From: Leptasterias polaris
Taxonomy: Eukaryota > Echinodermata > Asteroidea > Forcipulatida > Asteriidae
Assembly (NCBI GenBank): GCA_037783415.1
Contig: JAZGTN010000069.1
Location: 2,604,001 to 2,668,000, forward strand
Direction: 5' to 3'
Length of the DNA stretch: 64,000 bases
The stretch's first letter is position 1, and the number at the start of each line of letters is the position of its first letter. The translations under genes were made by a program, and so were the position numbers. The notes beneath the pieces are model-generated. The model had not been told where the DNA came from. It searched no databases and saw only the letters and a list, made by a program, of their open reading frames with translations. Of the stretch, positions 54,126 to 64,000 are shown in pieces.

Positions 54126-55364
54126 TGGATGACTAGTGGGTCATCAGATAGGGGAAATATTTTGGGGAGTTGTGCCTTGTGGAAATATGGGCACACAGTT
54201 GGATGGTTGGAGTTTGTTGTGAGAAAGACTTTTGGCTATAGGGCAGATGTGTCCTATAACAAATACATAGCTAAATAACAAGCAATTTGTAAACTGGCTT
54301 CAACTGCTTGTTATTCTACCAATATTTTTCTACGGGCAATTTTGCGATGGCCATGTAGCCAATTATCTTTCTCCATACTCTTCTGTGAGCCAAATTCCGT
54401 GCTCGCGTCATCAATGGCACAGCCCCATCATCCGCTGTACCATGCCACTTCCTGCATACAAAAACCCTTCTGAAAGTTGCTTTCATACTATTATTGATTA
54501 AGAGCTTATTCTGGAGGATTTTTAGGGCCTCTGTCCCGTCCAAAGAGGATTAAGGCATAACGTCGATAAAGCATAACGTCGATAAAGCATTGTGTATAAA
54601 AAACCATGGAGGTATAGCACACTGGGATACCAAATGGAGTTGGGTTGTCATTGACTATAACTGTAAAATCCGATAATGCTGATTAGACATACAGCGGTAA
54701 ATAAGCCCCAATGTGCTATGACTTTAGTGTGTACAAACACTCCACATGAAGTCACTCTCTGATCTGTTGATTAGTAACGTCAGAAAAATAAATTGTCTGT
54801 TTTTTCTTGGAGGTAGAATTATGCGTATGCAGGCGTGTGATTTCTCTGGATTTTGTCAAAAACTCTTTGAGCCGTAAATTTGTTTTGAAAGAAGTATAGC
54901 AGTCATCAAAGGGAGAAAGAAATAGTCCACATTGTGTCCAAACCTGTAGATTTGTATTTCTGGTGATTTAGTGAGTTTGAAAACATCCCGAATTGTAACA
55001 TCGGAGGTTTTTGGTCTAGAATAAGAGGGAATCCATGCCCCAAGCCTATTTTAAAGATTGTCCACATTCGTCGAATCTCATCCCAGGACTACAGATAAAA
55101 CTGCAAAAGATATATATGTATGCGCAAATTGCTTTAATTTGGGACTGTTATGTAACATTCTGGAAATATTTTGTTTGCCATTCTATATATATATATTAGA
55201 GAACTTGTTTTTAGAAGTGTTATTATAATTTAAATGTGATTGGTGGTGTTTCATTAAAACAAACTAGTGTCATGCCAAAGTCTTGCTCAACTGTTTGTTA
55301 CATTATTCGTAGGCTAGTTTTATAAAGAAGATGCATCTTGTTACATTCCAACTAAAACTAACAG
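54126..55364. other. Non-coding stretch
   Basis: A 75-codon - strand frame at 54316-54543 begins with TTG, contains RRVFVCRKWHGTADDG and has no recognised homologue. It could be an exon remnant but is not called. Nothing else was recognised. Confidence 0.4.
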
Positions 55365-55365
55365 T

Positions 55366-55918
55366 TAAAAGTATTATACGGGATCGGTAGAGCTGACCAC
55401 ATACTTGCAAACATTTGTCATGTTCTGTGTGATCAAACCTATACAGCAATCCTTCACCGATCTTGAACTCTTGGTGGCAGCAGATATGCCTCCATTACTG
55501 CGGTGTATCTGGGTGGTACTGCGCTGCCTAGCGACTGGTATAAGGTTTGGGCTACACGGCGATCATTTGATCAGTCGCGGGTTATTGGACTTTCACTTTG
55601 CAAATCGCTTAAACCCGTCGCTAGGCAGCGCAGTACCACCCAGGTACCACCGCAATAATGGCGGTATCTGCTGCCACCAAGAGTTCAAGATCGGTGAAGG
55701 ATTGCTGTATACAGGAAATAACAAACGTGTGAATTTTGTTGCTGAATCTGTCCGAAATCAGGTGTCACTTTTGTTTTAGGTTCCATATACAGTTATCTCG
55801 AATATGACTTCATTTCGGAGGGAAATGTCACAGAAATGACATTCATTATCAGTAGGCTTTCAGACTAAAATTAAACAACAATGTTTTATATCCTAACCAA
55901 TCCTGTATTTAAACCTTT
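55366..55918. mobile_element. Diverged MITE host split by the acagcaatcc palindrome
   Basis: gtattatacgggatcggtag and caatcctgtatttaaacctt mark the ends of a diverged 'tattatacaggattgg' copy. The insert lies at 55443-55708. Confidence 0.75.
55443..55708. mobile_element. Palindromic element with acagcaatcc ends, copy 2
   Basis: 266 bp, nearly identical to 23901-24166. Flanked by AT on both sides. Removal restores cctatacaggaaataac, matching the host family. Confidence 0.92.
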
Positions 55919-56777
55919 AATGTAGACTTTTCTCTGAGTGAAGAGTATACAAAATATAACAAAGAAAAGATCGACCTATTTTTTTTTGATTTTTTTTTCT
56001 GACTATATATTTTCCGGGCTTTGTAAAATTATAACATATTTTACATTGTTTAGGTCAGAATGTTAGTAATGAAATAGAAGCATTGAATGTTGAGTTCATT
56101 TGAATCATTTACTTTTGCTTAATATAGGCCTAATAACAGGCATTTATTGAAGTTTTTAACGAAAAATATTTAATTATCTTAACTTTAATATGTACAAAAA
56201 GCAATTCACAAGAATTCATTTTTTACAAAGTAATATATTGGTAAAATTGATAATTTATGAATTTCAAATTTGATTACAAAGTTCATACAACTTCCAACCC
56301 ACCAGATAGAAATAAGTATCTGAAGACCACAGAAGTTACTGTGGCTTAATTCGATTGCTGCAATCGAAATAGGCCCGATATGAAAAAGTACCAAAAACTT
56401 ACAACATAAATCATTTGCGTTTAACAAATTTAAAGAAAACAATTTTAATATATATTTTTAAAGGACCACCGAATTTATGAAAATTAATTTGCACGCATTG
56501 GTTGCGGACAAATGTAACATCTCAAAATAATGTACTGTCTTTTTAATATTGCTTGAAAAAACATTTCCCATTTTTTCTGAGTCTTCTTTTCCCCGATAGT
56601 GAAAAGAAACAAACTTGATTTATTGTCGGGAGCCGACCTATCTTTTTTTCATGTTGCAAGTATTTTTTGCATTTTAGGTGCGACATAAGCCAAAGCAGTT
56701 TATGTTGTTCGTTTTGAAACGTCAGCCCGTCAAACTTCGTTTAGAGAAAGCATTAAATTTTGTACATCTTTCGTTTA
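55919..56777. other. Non-coding, AT-rich
   Basis: No gene or repeat family recognised. Short frames here are unsupported. Confidence 0.45.
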
Positions 56778-57149
56778 AAGGCACTGAACGCGTTTTGTAA
56801 TTGTCAAAGACCAGTATTCTCACTTGTGTATCCCAACATATGCATAAAATAACAAGCCTGTGAAAATTTGGGCTCAATTGGTCATTGATGTTGCAAGAAA
56901 ATGATGAAAGAAAAAACACCCTTGTTGTACAAATTAGTGTGCTTTCAGATAGGAATAAAAGGCTTCTGGCCAGAAGTCTTTTATTATTTTAGTGAGAAAT
57001 TACCTCTTTCTCAAAAACTACGTTACTTCAGAAGGAGTGGTTTCTCACAATGTTTTATTCTATCAACAGCTCTTCGTTGCTCGTTACCAAGTAAGTTTTT
57101 ATGCTGATATATATTTTGAGTAATTACCAAACGTGTACAGTACCTTTAA
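56778..57149. mobile_element. MITE with tttaaaggcactg ends, copy 2 (reverse of 13192)
   Basis: Runs from tttaaaggcactgaacgcg to aaacgtgtacagtaccttta. The matching short frame in both copies (FQIGIKGFWPEVFYYFSEKL) reflects repeat identity, not a gene. Confidence 0.78.
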
Positions 57150-57806
57150 TTACAATACTTTATCTATACATGTACTACACCACTTTGTTCTTCGATATGA
57201 CATTTCTGTTGGTACGAGTTTTGAGTCTTTCGATTATTAACAGGCCTATATTGGATGACCTATATAAACCAATGGGTTGACAAAATCCAGCGATTACATG
57301 CACGATAGCAATATTTGCACGAATGTACAATGGTAACATGAATGCTTACATTAATTGCAATACTTTATCATTTTATGTACTACAAACAAACCCCAGCCAT
57401 ATGGGTTAGCTGACTGAAATGTATATAATTAAATGAATGAAGTTATTTCTTTATGGACAGTCCTCAGATTATTGATGAAAGCATTGACCTGAAAATTATT
57501 TTTACTTGGGTTTTAAAATTCTGAGTTTAGATTGCTTTTCTTACTTGATGGTAACTTTGGGGTACCAGTAGTAAATTACCGTATATGACCTCAGTAATAA
57601 GATATTTGTTTGTAAATGCTATTGTTAAAAACATAAGGATGGCCGATTAAATGCAGTCGTAGTTATTTTTGACAAACTGAAAAGTTGTTTTATCAACTAC
57701 TAACATCACTTTGGGTTCTATGGAGCGCAGTGGACGCCACTGAGCTCCTAGCCGAGTGACTTGTTCCGGAAGCCCGCCTGTCATTCTTCCATCTCTCGCT
57801 GCTTTC
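57150..57806. other. 3' flank of ANKUB1
   Basis: No canonical AATAAA was spotted on the - strand close to the stop. An ATTAAA variant lies near 57146-57151, at the border of the MITE. Confidence 0.4.
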
Positions 57807-59681
57807 TCAACTCTCGGTGGAATTTTCTGATAATCCAAGCTTCTTCACCCGGGTCTCGGACAAGGCCATTGCCATGCGGACCCTGTACAACCAAGACTTG
57901 TCTTTGAACGTAGAAGTGACAGTGAGTGCTTTAATGGCTCGTTCCCAGGTGGTACTCCCAGTAAGACCCTCGTACAGGCCTACCGTCGAGCGGGGAATAT
58001 TCTTGTCCACAGGGGAGTAGAAGAAGGGTCTCACTGAGTCCCTCACCCCGCTATTTGGAGGGAGTGGAATAGAGCAATCCAGGCTTGCGGCTCTGTTGCG
58101 TCGTCTGCGTTCAATGTCACGTTTCTCACGTGGGGACAAGGATTTAATCGATTTGTTTGATTTCTGGTCGCTGTCTATAACGCGTCCGACGGACGTGCCG
58201 CCCGCGGTGCGTATGTACGAAGTATTGCCGCTCTCACTCTTTGTAATGTCAATACGGGATTCAAGATCCGTAGCGCGGAATGTTCCTGCGTCTGAAGATC
58301 TCCGTGATTTCCCTTTACTGGTGACATCGGGTAATGTTATTGGTACTCCAACAATGCTGCGACTACGAGGCCGTGGCAGGGATTCAGCTTCTTGCTCGTC
58401 GATCTTAGAGTATAACTTTTCGCGGTACTTGCAGACGACAGACGGGGTTTTGGTACCATGGATGCGTGGCAGTTTATCCACAGGGCGTTGATTGATGTCT
58501 TCGAGAGAGCCGACGGTACCTCGCCTGGCAAGCTCGATGTTTCTGGTTTTGATATTTTCCAAAGTCCGTGATCTTGGACTTGAGTTCATGAGGCTGTCCG
58601 TGAACCCGTCCACCTGGACGCCCTGACCGCAGAGGGCGCTGGGGATGTGGGTAGATCGACGAAATTTTATGCTGGATTTTGTGGCACCGTGAACGAGAAG
58701 TACTTTGTCCTTTGCCTTATCACACCACCTCCGTATTGCTGAGTAGATAAATAAGGGGAGGGTCATAGCAGTGAATTGAACACTAGACCACTGTTTAGTG
58801 AGCAGATACAGTGCCACTTCTCGTTTCTGCTTCCGTAGTGAGACATTTAGAGCGGTTAGACCCATGCCGTCTTTAGTGTGAACACAGCAGATGTTATTGA
58901 ACACAAAAATACGCAGAATACTGAGTTGTCCGTGTTCTGCTGCTTCATGCACGGGGGTCTTATAGGCTTCGATGTGAGAGCTCCGACACCATTCTTTGGA
59001 TGGGTGATCGCCGACTTTCTCGTCCGACCGTAGGCCGTTTCTCAGCATTGCTGTGACGAGGTCCATGTGGCCGTAATGTGCGCCAATGAACATCGCCACT
59101 CGCATTTGAAACCTGCACACTGCCTCATCCGTCTGGTTCAGGTTGCGAACCACCTGTGCTGTATGTCCAATGATGGCTGACTTCAAGAACTCATTCCAGC
59201 CGTCTAATGTCTCCATTTGCAGGGAACAACCCACCTCGATCCCGTACTGACTCAGTAGGTTCGAATCAAACATCTCCCGTCCCGTTGAGGTCAGAATACG
59301 GTACACCGTCACCGGCAGACCGATCTTCCGGGAGATCATTAACCGTAGCTCGGCCACCATGGAGCTCGAGAAGTTCAGGTTATCAGTTATCTCAATGATT
59401 TCATCATTGAAGCTGCAGTGGACGAAAAGCTTCGGTGTGACTTCCTCTCTTAGACTGCACTTGAGAGTAGATCCAGCGTTGATCCCGACCTCGTTCAGCA
59501 CCCAGTCGTCCTGAAGTTCGGCTCCCTGATAGGAAATTACGATGAACTTCTTTTCGCTTCTGCTCTTGGTGTCGATGTGGAAGAGTTCTTGCACTTTGTC
59601 TTTGACAAGCACAATAGTCTCGTATATCTGCACATCAAGAGGCAGCCTTTTCTTGTTGTAAAGCGCTGATATTCGAATCAT
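57807..59681 (-). CDS. ANKUB1: ANKUB1-like protein (ubiquitin-like and ankyrin repeats), single exon
   Basis: An intact 624-codon frame starts with ATG at 59681. Residues 1-80 form a ubiquitin-like fold (MIRISALYNK, hydrophobic ETIVLVKDKV helix, STLKCSLREE end), followed by a second beta-rich segment to about 165 (GLPVTVYRILTSTGREMFD). Ankyrin-type repeats lie at about 194-216, 241-263 (TPVHEAAEHGQLSILRIFV) and 273-296. A serine/arginine-rich, probably disordered region covers about 330-550. A conserved tail, TTWERAIKALTVTSTFKDKS, begins at about 576. The order and several blocks match human ANKUB1, for example the GLPVSVY and TPWENAIYCLAVAREFKEK segments. The molecular function of the family is not established. 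No intron interrupts the frame, and codon usage is more GC-rich than the surroundings. It could be an ancestral single-exon gene or an intact retrocopy. The identification is confident; orthology is inferred. Confidence 0.9.
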   Translation of the reverse strand: MIRISALYNKKRLPLDVQIYETIVLVKDKVQELFHIDTKSRSEKKFIVISYQGAELQDDWVLNEVGINAGSTLKCSLREEVTPKLFVHCSFNDEIIEITDNLNFSSSMVAELRLMISRKIGLPVTVYRILTSTGREMFDSNLLSQYGIEVGCSLQMETLDGWNEFLKSAIIGHTAQVVRNLNQTDEAVCRFQMRVAMFIGAHYGHMDLVTAMLRNGLRSDEKVGDHPSKEWCRSSHIEAYKTPVHEAAEHGQLSILRIFVFNNICCVHTKDGMGLTALNVSLRKQKREVALYLLTKQWSSVQFTAMTLPLFIYSAIRRWCDKAKDKVLLVHGATKSSIKFRRSTHIPSALCGQGVQVDGFTDSLMNSSPRSRTLENIKTRNIELARRGTVGSLEDINQRPVDKLPRIHGTKTPSVVCKYREKLYSKIDEQEAESLPRPRSRSIVGVPITLPDVTSKGKSRRSSDAGTFRATDLESRIDITKSESGNTSYIRTAGGTSVGRVIDSDQKSNKSIKSLSPREKRDIERRRRNRAASLDCSIPLPPNSGVRDSVRPFFYSPVDKNIPRSTVGLYEGLTGSTTWERAIKALTVTSTFKDKSWLYRVRMAMALSETRVKKLGLSENSTES

Positions 59682-61329
59682 TTTGAACTCTTATTTGCGT
59701 TCAGTACAAAATGTCGAACTGGTTTTCCAATCGCTTTCGTTCCAGTCAAGATTGTATTTACATTGATGGCCATGAGCAGAACTGTTACCTTTGCCAAGTT
59801 TCAGTTTTGACTTATAGTCAACAGATTTTCATAACTTCAGCCAAGTTCATAAAGTTAAACAATGAAATAGGTGTTCAATCTTACTGTGCATTACACACAC
59901 GCAGCATTACATTGTCTTCAATATTAAAACGTATTGCTCCATTCAGCAGACTTCTGGCACTTTCTGCAGGAGTTTCACTCTTCAAACGCACAAATCAGAC
60001 GAGGCATCGTTGTGTGTATTGTGTACCAACTGTTCAATGTGTACATTTTGTTAAGTTGATGATCACTCGATGTGTGGATTCAGTGTCGAGAAAATACTCC
60101 GTATGTCTCCCCACAATTTGACAGAGAAACTATTAATACTTTTTAGGTACTACTCGAAAGTCCCTCTGGAGCATCGAGAAATATACCGTCATGATAACAC
60201 GAGGCACTCAAGATGATAGAAACCACTCTCGTTAGCTGATGGGTCAGTGAAGTGGTATGGCACGCGATATGTACGGCCTGAAGTGTAACTGATGTCTGGC
60301 CTACCGACCCTTAGCGTTAAGCCCCCCTCTCAACGGATACCGATCGGTAAATAACAAAAGACGATCAGATAAACATTCTGTCGTTTCTAAGCACGAAATC
60401 TCACACCGCCCTCTTTTGTGCTTATTGATTAAGAGATTTTGCCGGCAACTTTTGTTTATGGCCTTTGGATAATTTGTAACGTGTAGTTCGAGTTGTTGTG
60501 TGTTCCAGTTTGAGCAATGGTTTGTTTCTCTATGGTTTGACAAGCATTGAGGTTACCACAATGTCACTTAGTGCACGTTGCATTATTAACGATGTTTTCA
60601 TTGAGGAAATGTGCTATGAATAGCAAATTGAATTTGTGTGTGTTATAGGATTGGTCAATTATAGTAACGTGCTTTTTCGTTAGTTTTTCTTGAGGGGCTT
60701 GACCAAGAATACAAAATAAAAGTTTTATTTCCAGTACCTTTGAAAATCAAAACAAAGGAAAATTGCAAGAGATTCTGTCGTCCGGAGATAATGACACCCC
60801 CCCCCCCCCCCATACGGCGGATTGTGTAGATATTTCGTCAGATAGCGCCCTCGTTTGACCAACTTCCTTCAGCCCGTGTTAGCGATGGGTGGGTGACACA
60901 CACCGGGCGGGGGTGGGGGGTCCCTACCACACCTTCGCCGAAAGAACGTGTTTGTCAAAATAGCTTCAAAGCATAAACTGAAAGCCAAAGCATGTGGCTT
61001 TTCGTAAACACTAGGACAAAGTTTGCTTGACTGACAAAAGTGCCGGTTGGTTACCTGGAACTAGCCACTTATCAGCAAGGATGGTCTCAGTTCGAGCTTC
61101 GGCTATTTTTGATGTATTTTACCCTTTTTATGGGGGAATGGGCGGGGAAATATCTGAATATTTACTGTTATGGCAGAATGCACGGTGTCGACACCTTACA
61201 CAAAAAAAGGTTTTATCAATTTGTTTTCTCATTGTTAGTATGTTTTATTTAAAGATACAGGATCAGTTTACAATTTGTTATTTTAAATTCAAATTTATTC
61301 CTTACTTGAAAAACTTCATTTAATCATTT
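59682..61329. other. 5' flank of ANKUB1 and spacer to the LINE
   Basis: A + strand frame (59711-60121) starts 29 bp from the ANKUB1 ATG but shows no domain and is not called. A C run of 14 lies at about 60797 and a G-rich patch (cgggcgggggtggggggt) at about 60904. No TATA box stands out. Confidence 0.45.
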
Positions 61330-61926
61330 AATCAAAATTATACAATTGTGACATTTCTGTTCATAATTCGGTCATCTCCGGCAGTCGCAAGAACTGATAC
61401 AATTTTGTGTCAACAATTATTTTGGAGTCGAGCAGAAACCCTTAGGCTATTTTCCAACGTTACCCAAATATTTTAAATGAAGGTTTAGAATGCATAATAT
61501 TTAGATATCAGAACTTTAAGCAATTAAAACAATTACAACTACGGCTTGAAATACCGATTAATAGATCAATATGTACACAATATATTTATTTACAAGGGAT
61601 TCACCATACAGTGCGCCACCAAGAGTTTACAGTAGAGGAAATTTTGTTCGCCACCAAGAGTTTACAGTAGATGAAATGTTGTTCTCCAAAGATGAATGTC
61701 ATTGAATTTGGAAATTTGAGGTTTAATCATAATTATACAATTGTGTTTAAGATTGAGAAATTTATGTTCATAATTCGGTCATCTCCGGCAGTCGCAAGAA
61801 CTGATACAATTTTGTGTCAACAATTATTTTGGAGTCGAGCTAGCCTTGCTCAAGGCTGTCGCAGTTTTCACTCCAAAAAGACGCCGTAAAACCACCCATG
61901 GACTATACACACTAGCACTGTGCGTA
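61330..61926 (+). repeat. LINE 5' region with direct repeats
   Basis: A block of about 105 bp (61330-61433) recurs at 61725-61841, both containing ttcataattcggtcatctcc and ending ggagtcgag. Between them a 35-bp unit starting gccaccaagag occurs twice, at 61615 and 61650. This resembles the repeated promoter monomers of some LINE 5' UTRs. Confidence 0.6.
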
Positions 61927-62631
61927 ATGCGAGTATCACATCACTGCCCGTATTACTACTGTGCGCAGGTAGACCGCACTCGTATTACTAACCGCATGCG
62001 CGGAGGCCGTAGGCAGTACACGTACACATACAACAGAGCACACGCACACAAACTGCACAGACATGTACAGCTGTCTAAATTCAACGATGCCGTCGGTAAA
62101 GTCAAGAAGGAAGTTCAAATACAAAAATTTGATATAGACAAATTAGAGCAGCACTCCAGAAAGGAGAATGTTAAGATCTTTGGGATCCCTGAATTGCCAC
62201 AGGAAGACACAAACAATCTGGTCATCAAGCTTGCCAACGACATTGGTATCGATATGAAGCCGGAGGACATCAGTGTGAGCCATCGAGTGCCAGGAGGAGG
62301 ACATGGAAAACCCAGACCTATCATCGCAAAGTTCGTGAGACGAAACACCAAAGCCGAACTCATGAAGAAGAAAAAGAACTTGAGGAACAAAAGCGAGCAT
62401 AAGAACACCTACATCAATGATGACTTAACTCGTCTCCGAGGCAAGCTTGTCAGGGAGATAAGAAATGATAGCTCTATTATCAAGGTGTGGACTATCGAAG
62501 GGCGAATCTTCTGTATCAAAATGGATCAAGATCGTGAAGTGAAACTAACTGTTGACTCTGCAGAAGATCTGTTCAAACTCGGATGGAGTGAAGAGAAAAT
62601 CAGGCAAGCAGGGTCTTATTTAGAACTGTAG
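61927..62631 (+). CDS. Non-LTR retrotransposon ORF1 (RRM-type, L1/Tx1-like)
   Basis: The frame is open from before the first in-frame ATG at 61927 to a TAG at 62629. From about 62075 the translation ends a coiled coil (KVKKEVQIQKFDIDKLEQ) and enters the ORF1p RNA-recognition motif signature HSRKENVKIFGIPE. A basic C-terminal domain follows (KPRPIIAKFVRRNTKAELMK, then FKLGWSEEKIRQAG). ORF1 proteins of this class bind element RNA and chaperone target-primed reverse transcription. The first 50 or so codons look low-complexity and non-coding, so the true N-terminus may lie further in (another ATG at 61996) or be supplied by splicing. The frame is intact and the element could be young. Confidence 0.75.
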   Translation: MRVSHHCPYYYCAQVDRTRITNRMRGGRRQYTYTYNRAHAHKLHRHVQLSKFNDAVGKVKKEVQIQKFDIDKLEQHSRKENVKIFGIPELPQEDTNNLVIKLANDIGIDMKPEDISVSHRVPGGGHGKPRPIIAKFVRRNTKAELMKKKKNLRNKSEHKNTYINDDLTRLRGKLVREIRNDSSIIKVWTIEGRIFCIKMDQDREVKLTVDSAEDLFKLGWSEEKIRQAGSYLEL

Positions 62632-64000
62632 GATCCACCAGGTCCAGTAAAACCGTGGTATGGAATCCAACATGATCATTGCTATGCTCAAGCCGCACAT
62701 CAATCCGCTCGCATCCTTGGACTAAACGTCTGTGGTTTAAATAAGAAACTTGAGCAGGGTATTCTTAACAATTATTTAAAGGACTTTGATATTATTTGCT
62801 GCAGTGAAACCAAAACGGACTCTGTTGACCCCGATAAGCTACCGGACCATCAAGCTTTCTGTGCAACTAAAAAAGAAAAAAATCACCCATTTTGTGGGGT
62901 ACACGGTATTTGTGTTATGGTAAAAAAACAGTTTGCCAAGAATGTTATTGTGTTAAATGAGACCAGTTGTAACTCAGTTATGTGGCTTAAAATTGATAAG
63001 CAAGCTCTTGGTTTTGAATTTATTGTTGGTGCTGTATATGTCCCACATGAAGGTTCAAAGTATTTTAAAAACGATGTATTTGAAGATATTGCAGATGACT
63101 GTGTGAATTTGAAATGTATGTTCAACATTCCTCTTTGTTTGGTTGGTGACTTCAATGCTAGAACTGGTAACTTGAGTGATTTTGTAGATTTTGACTGTCC
63201 TATTCATGCTGACTGTAGTGACTATTTTGATGATGCAATGTTTGTTAACACCGTTGAAGATTTGAAATCTCTTGGTATTTGTGTAGACAGGCACAATTGT
63301 GATACCGCCACTAATAACAATGGTTACAAATTGATAGAACTCTGTAAATCATTGGATGTTCATGTTGTTAATGGCCGCTTTGGTGATGACTTTGGTACCG
63401 GCAATCTTACGTGCCATAATGCAAGTACCGTTGATTATGTTATTGCCTCCCCTGAGTTGTTGACCAAAATTACCAATTTTCAGGTGGACATTTTTGACAA
63501 ATTCATGTCCGACAAACATAACCCCATTTGCGTAGATATTGAATTCAAGCATGTATCAATCTCAACTTCAACTGTGCCTGAGTTCAACAGTCATCCATCA
63601 ACAAACACTTCACTTAAAATTCAGTGGGACCATTCTGCATCGGGCCTGTATCAAAGTGGTTTCAGTAATGATGATTTGGATAATTTTAATGATTTGCTTC
63701 AATCTGTCAACCCAGAAAATGTGGATCAGGGGTTAGTTGACAAACTTGCAGGCAATTTGTGTAAAGTTTTCCTTTCTCCAGCCCTGAGTACTGGTGTAGC
63801 TAAGATCATTAAAAGAAAAAGTCCATCTAAAATCAAACGTGTTAATCACAATCAACCCTGGTTTGACAAGAATTGTGAAAAATTAAGATCTGATTATTTC
63901 AAAGCCAAGAGAAATCTCAAGAAATTCAAAACTGATGATTCCAAGAATATTTTTCTTGAAATAAGCAAACGTTATAAGAAAAGTATTGTCAAGACAAAGA
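62632..64000 (+). CDS. Non-LTR retrotransposon ORF2, APE endonuclease part, cut by the window edge
   Basis: A 456-codon open frame continues past the window end. APE-type endonuclease motifs appear in order: LGLNVCGLNKKL near the start, IICCSETKTD with the catalytic glutamate, GAVYVPHEG, LVGDFNAR, the STVDYVIASPEL block, and MSDKHNPICVDIEF, the catalytic SDH-type motif. A linker rich in lysine and asparagine follows (NQPWFDKNCEKLRSDYFKAK), typical of the region ahead of reverse transcriptase, which must lie beyond the edge. The frame is the same as ORF1 and separated from it by one TAG. The first ATG in frame is only at about 62917, inside the endonuclease, so initiation at that ATG would destroy the domain. 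Confidence 0.85.

Noticed and set aside
54316..54543. A 75-codon - strand frame containing KWHGTADDGAVPL
   Set aside because: It begins with TTG, has no clear splice sites or homologue that I can name, and could be a decayed exon at most.
59711..60121. A 136-codon + strand frame starting 29 bp from the ANKUB1 ATG
   Set aside because: It has a real ATG but no recognisable domain, low-complexity composition and no repeat of codon bias. It is more likely the ANKUB1 5' flank read backwards.

Overview
This is a eukaryotic window, about 64 kb, AT-rich and dominated by repeats. It looks like an invertebrate deuterostome, most likely an echinoderm and plausibly a sea star. That placement is inference: it rests on the divergence of the two recognisable proteins from human and on the repeat texture (dense short palindromic elements, tRNA-headed SINEs with ATT tails, repeats beginning 'gggcccaattt'). 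No species name can be read from the sequence.

Three coding loci are supported. (1) A ROGDI orthologue runs on the + strand in at least 11 coding exons, from 8217 to about 39435-39489. Every splice phase was checked by hand and the spliced product is 273 codons before the uncertain C-terminal tail. (2) An ANKUB1-like gene lies on the - strand (57807-59681) as one uninterrupted 624-codon frame. (3) A non-LTR retrotransposon enters at the right end (about 61330-64000). Its ORF1 (RRM type) and ORF2 (APE endonuclease) share one frame, separated by a single TAG, and ORF2 runs off the window. A possible terminal exon of a further gene lies at 1099-1262.

Layout: 1-4538 is mostly non-coding, with a palindrome at the edge and the possible terminal exon. 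4539-7673 is a 123-bp satellite of about 25.5 copies. 7990-8128 is a Harbinger-like palindrome just upstream of the ROGDI start codon. 8217-39489 is ROGDI, whose introns (about 1 to 12 kb) are filled with MITEs, SINEs, tRNA-like repeats, palindromes and minisatellites. 39.5-57.8 kb is intergenic or ROGDI 3' territory with more repeats, a 12-bp array, a decayed spacer array and two alternative candidate ROGDI last exons. 57.8-59.7 kb is ANKUB1. 59.7-61.3 kb is intergenic, and 61.3-64 kb is the LINE.

The two host genes are functionally unrelated as far as is known: ROGDI belongs to the RAVE/rabconnectin V-ATPase assembly machinery, and ANKUB1 is an uncharacterised ubiquitin-like/ankyrin protein. 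The most unusual structures are a tandem array that repeats the exon 6 splice donor of ROGDI, palindromic elements repeatedly inserted inside one host MITE family at AT, and a palindrome with a perfect 9-bp target duplication inside a 24-bp minisatellite.
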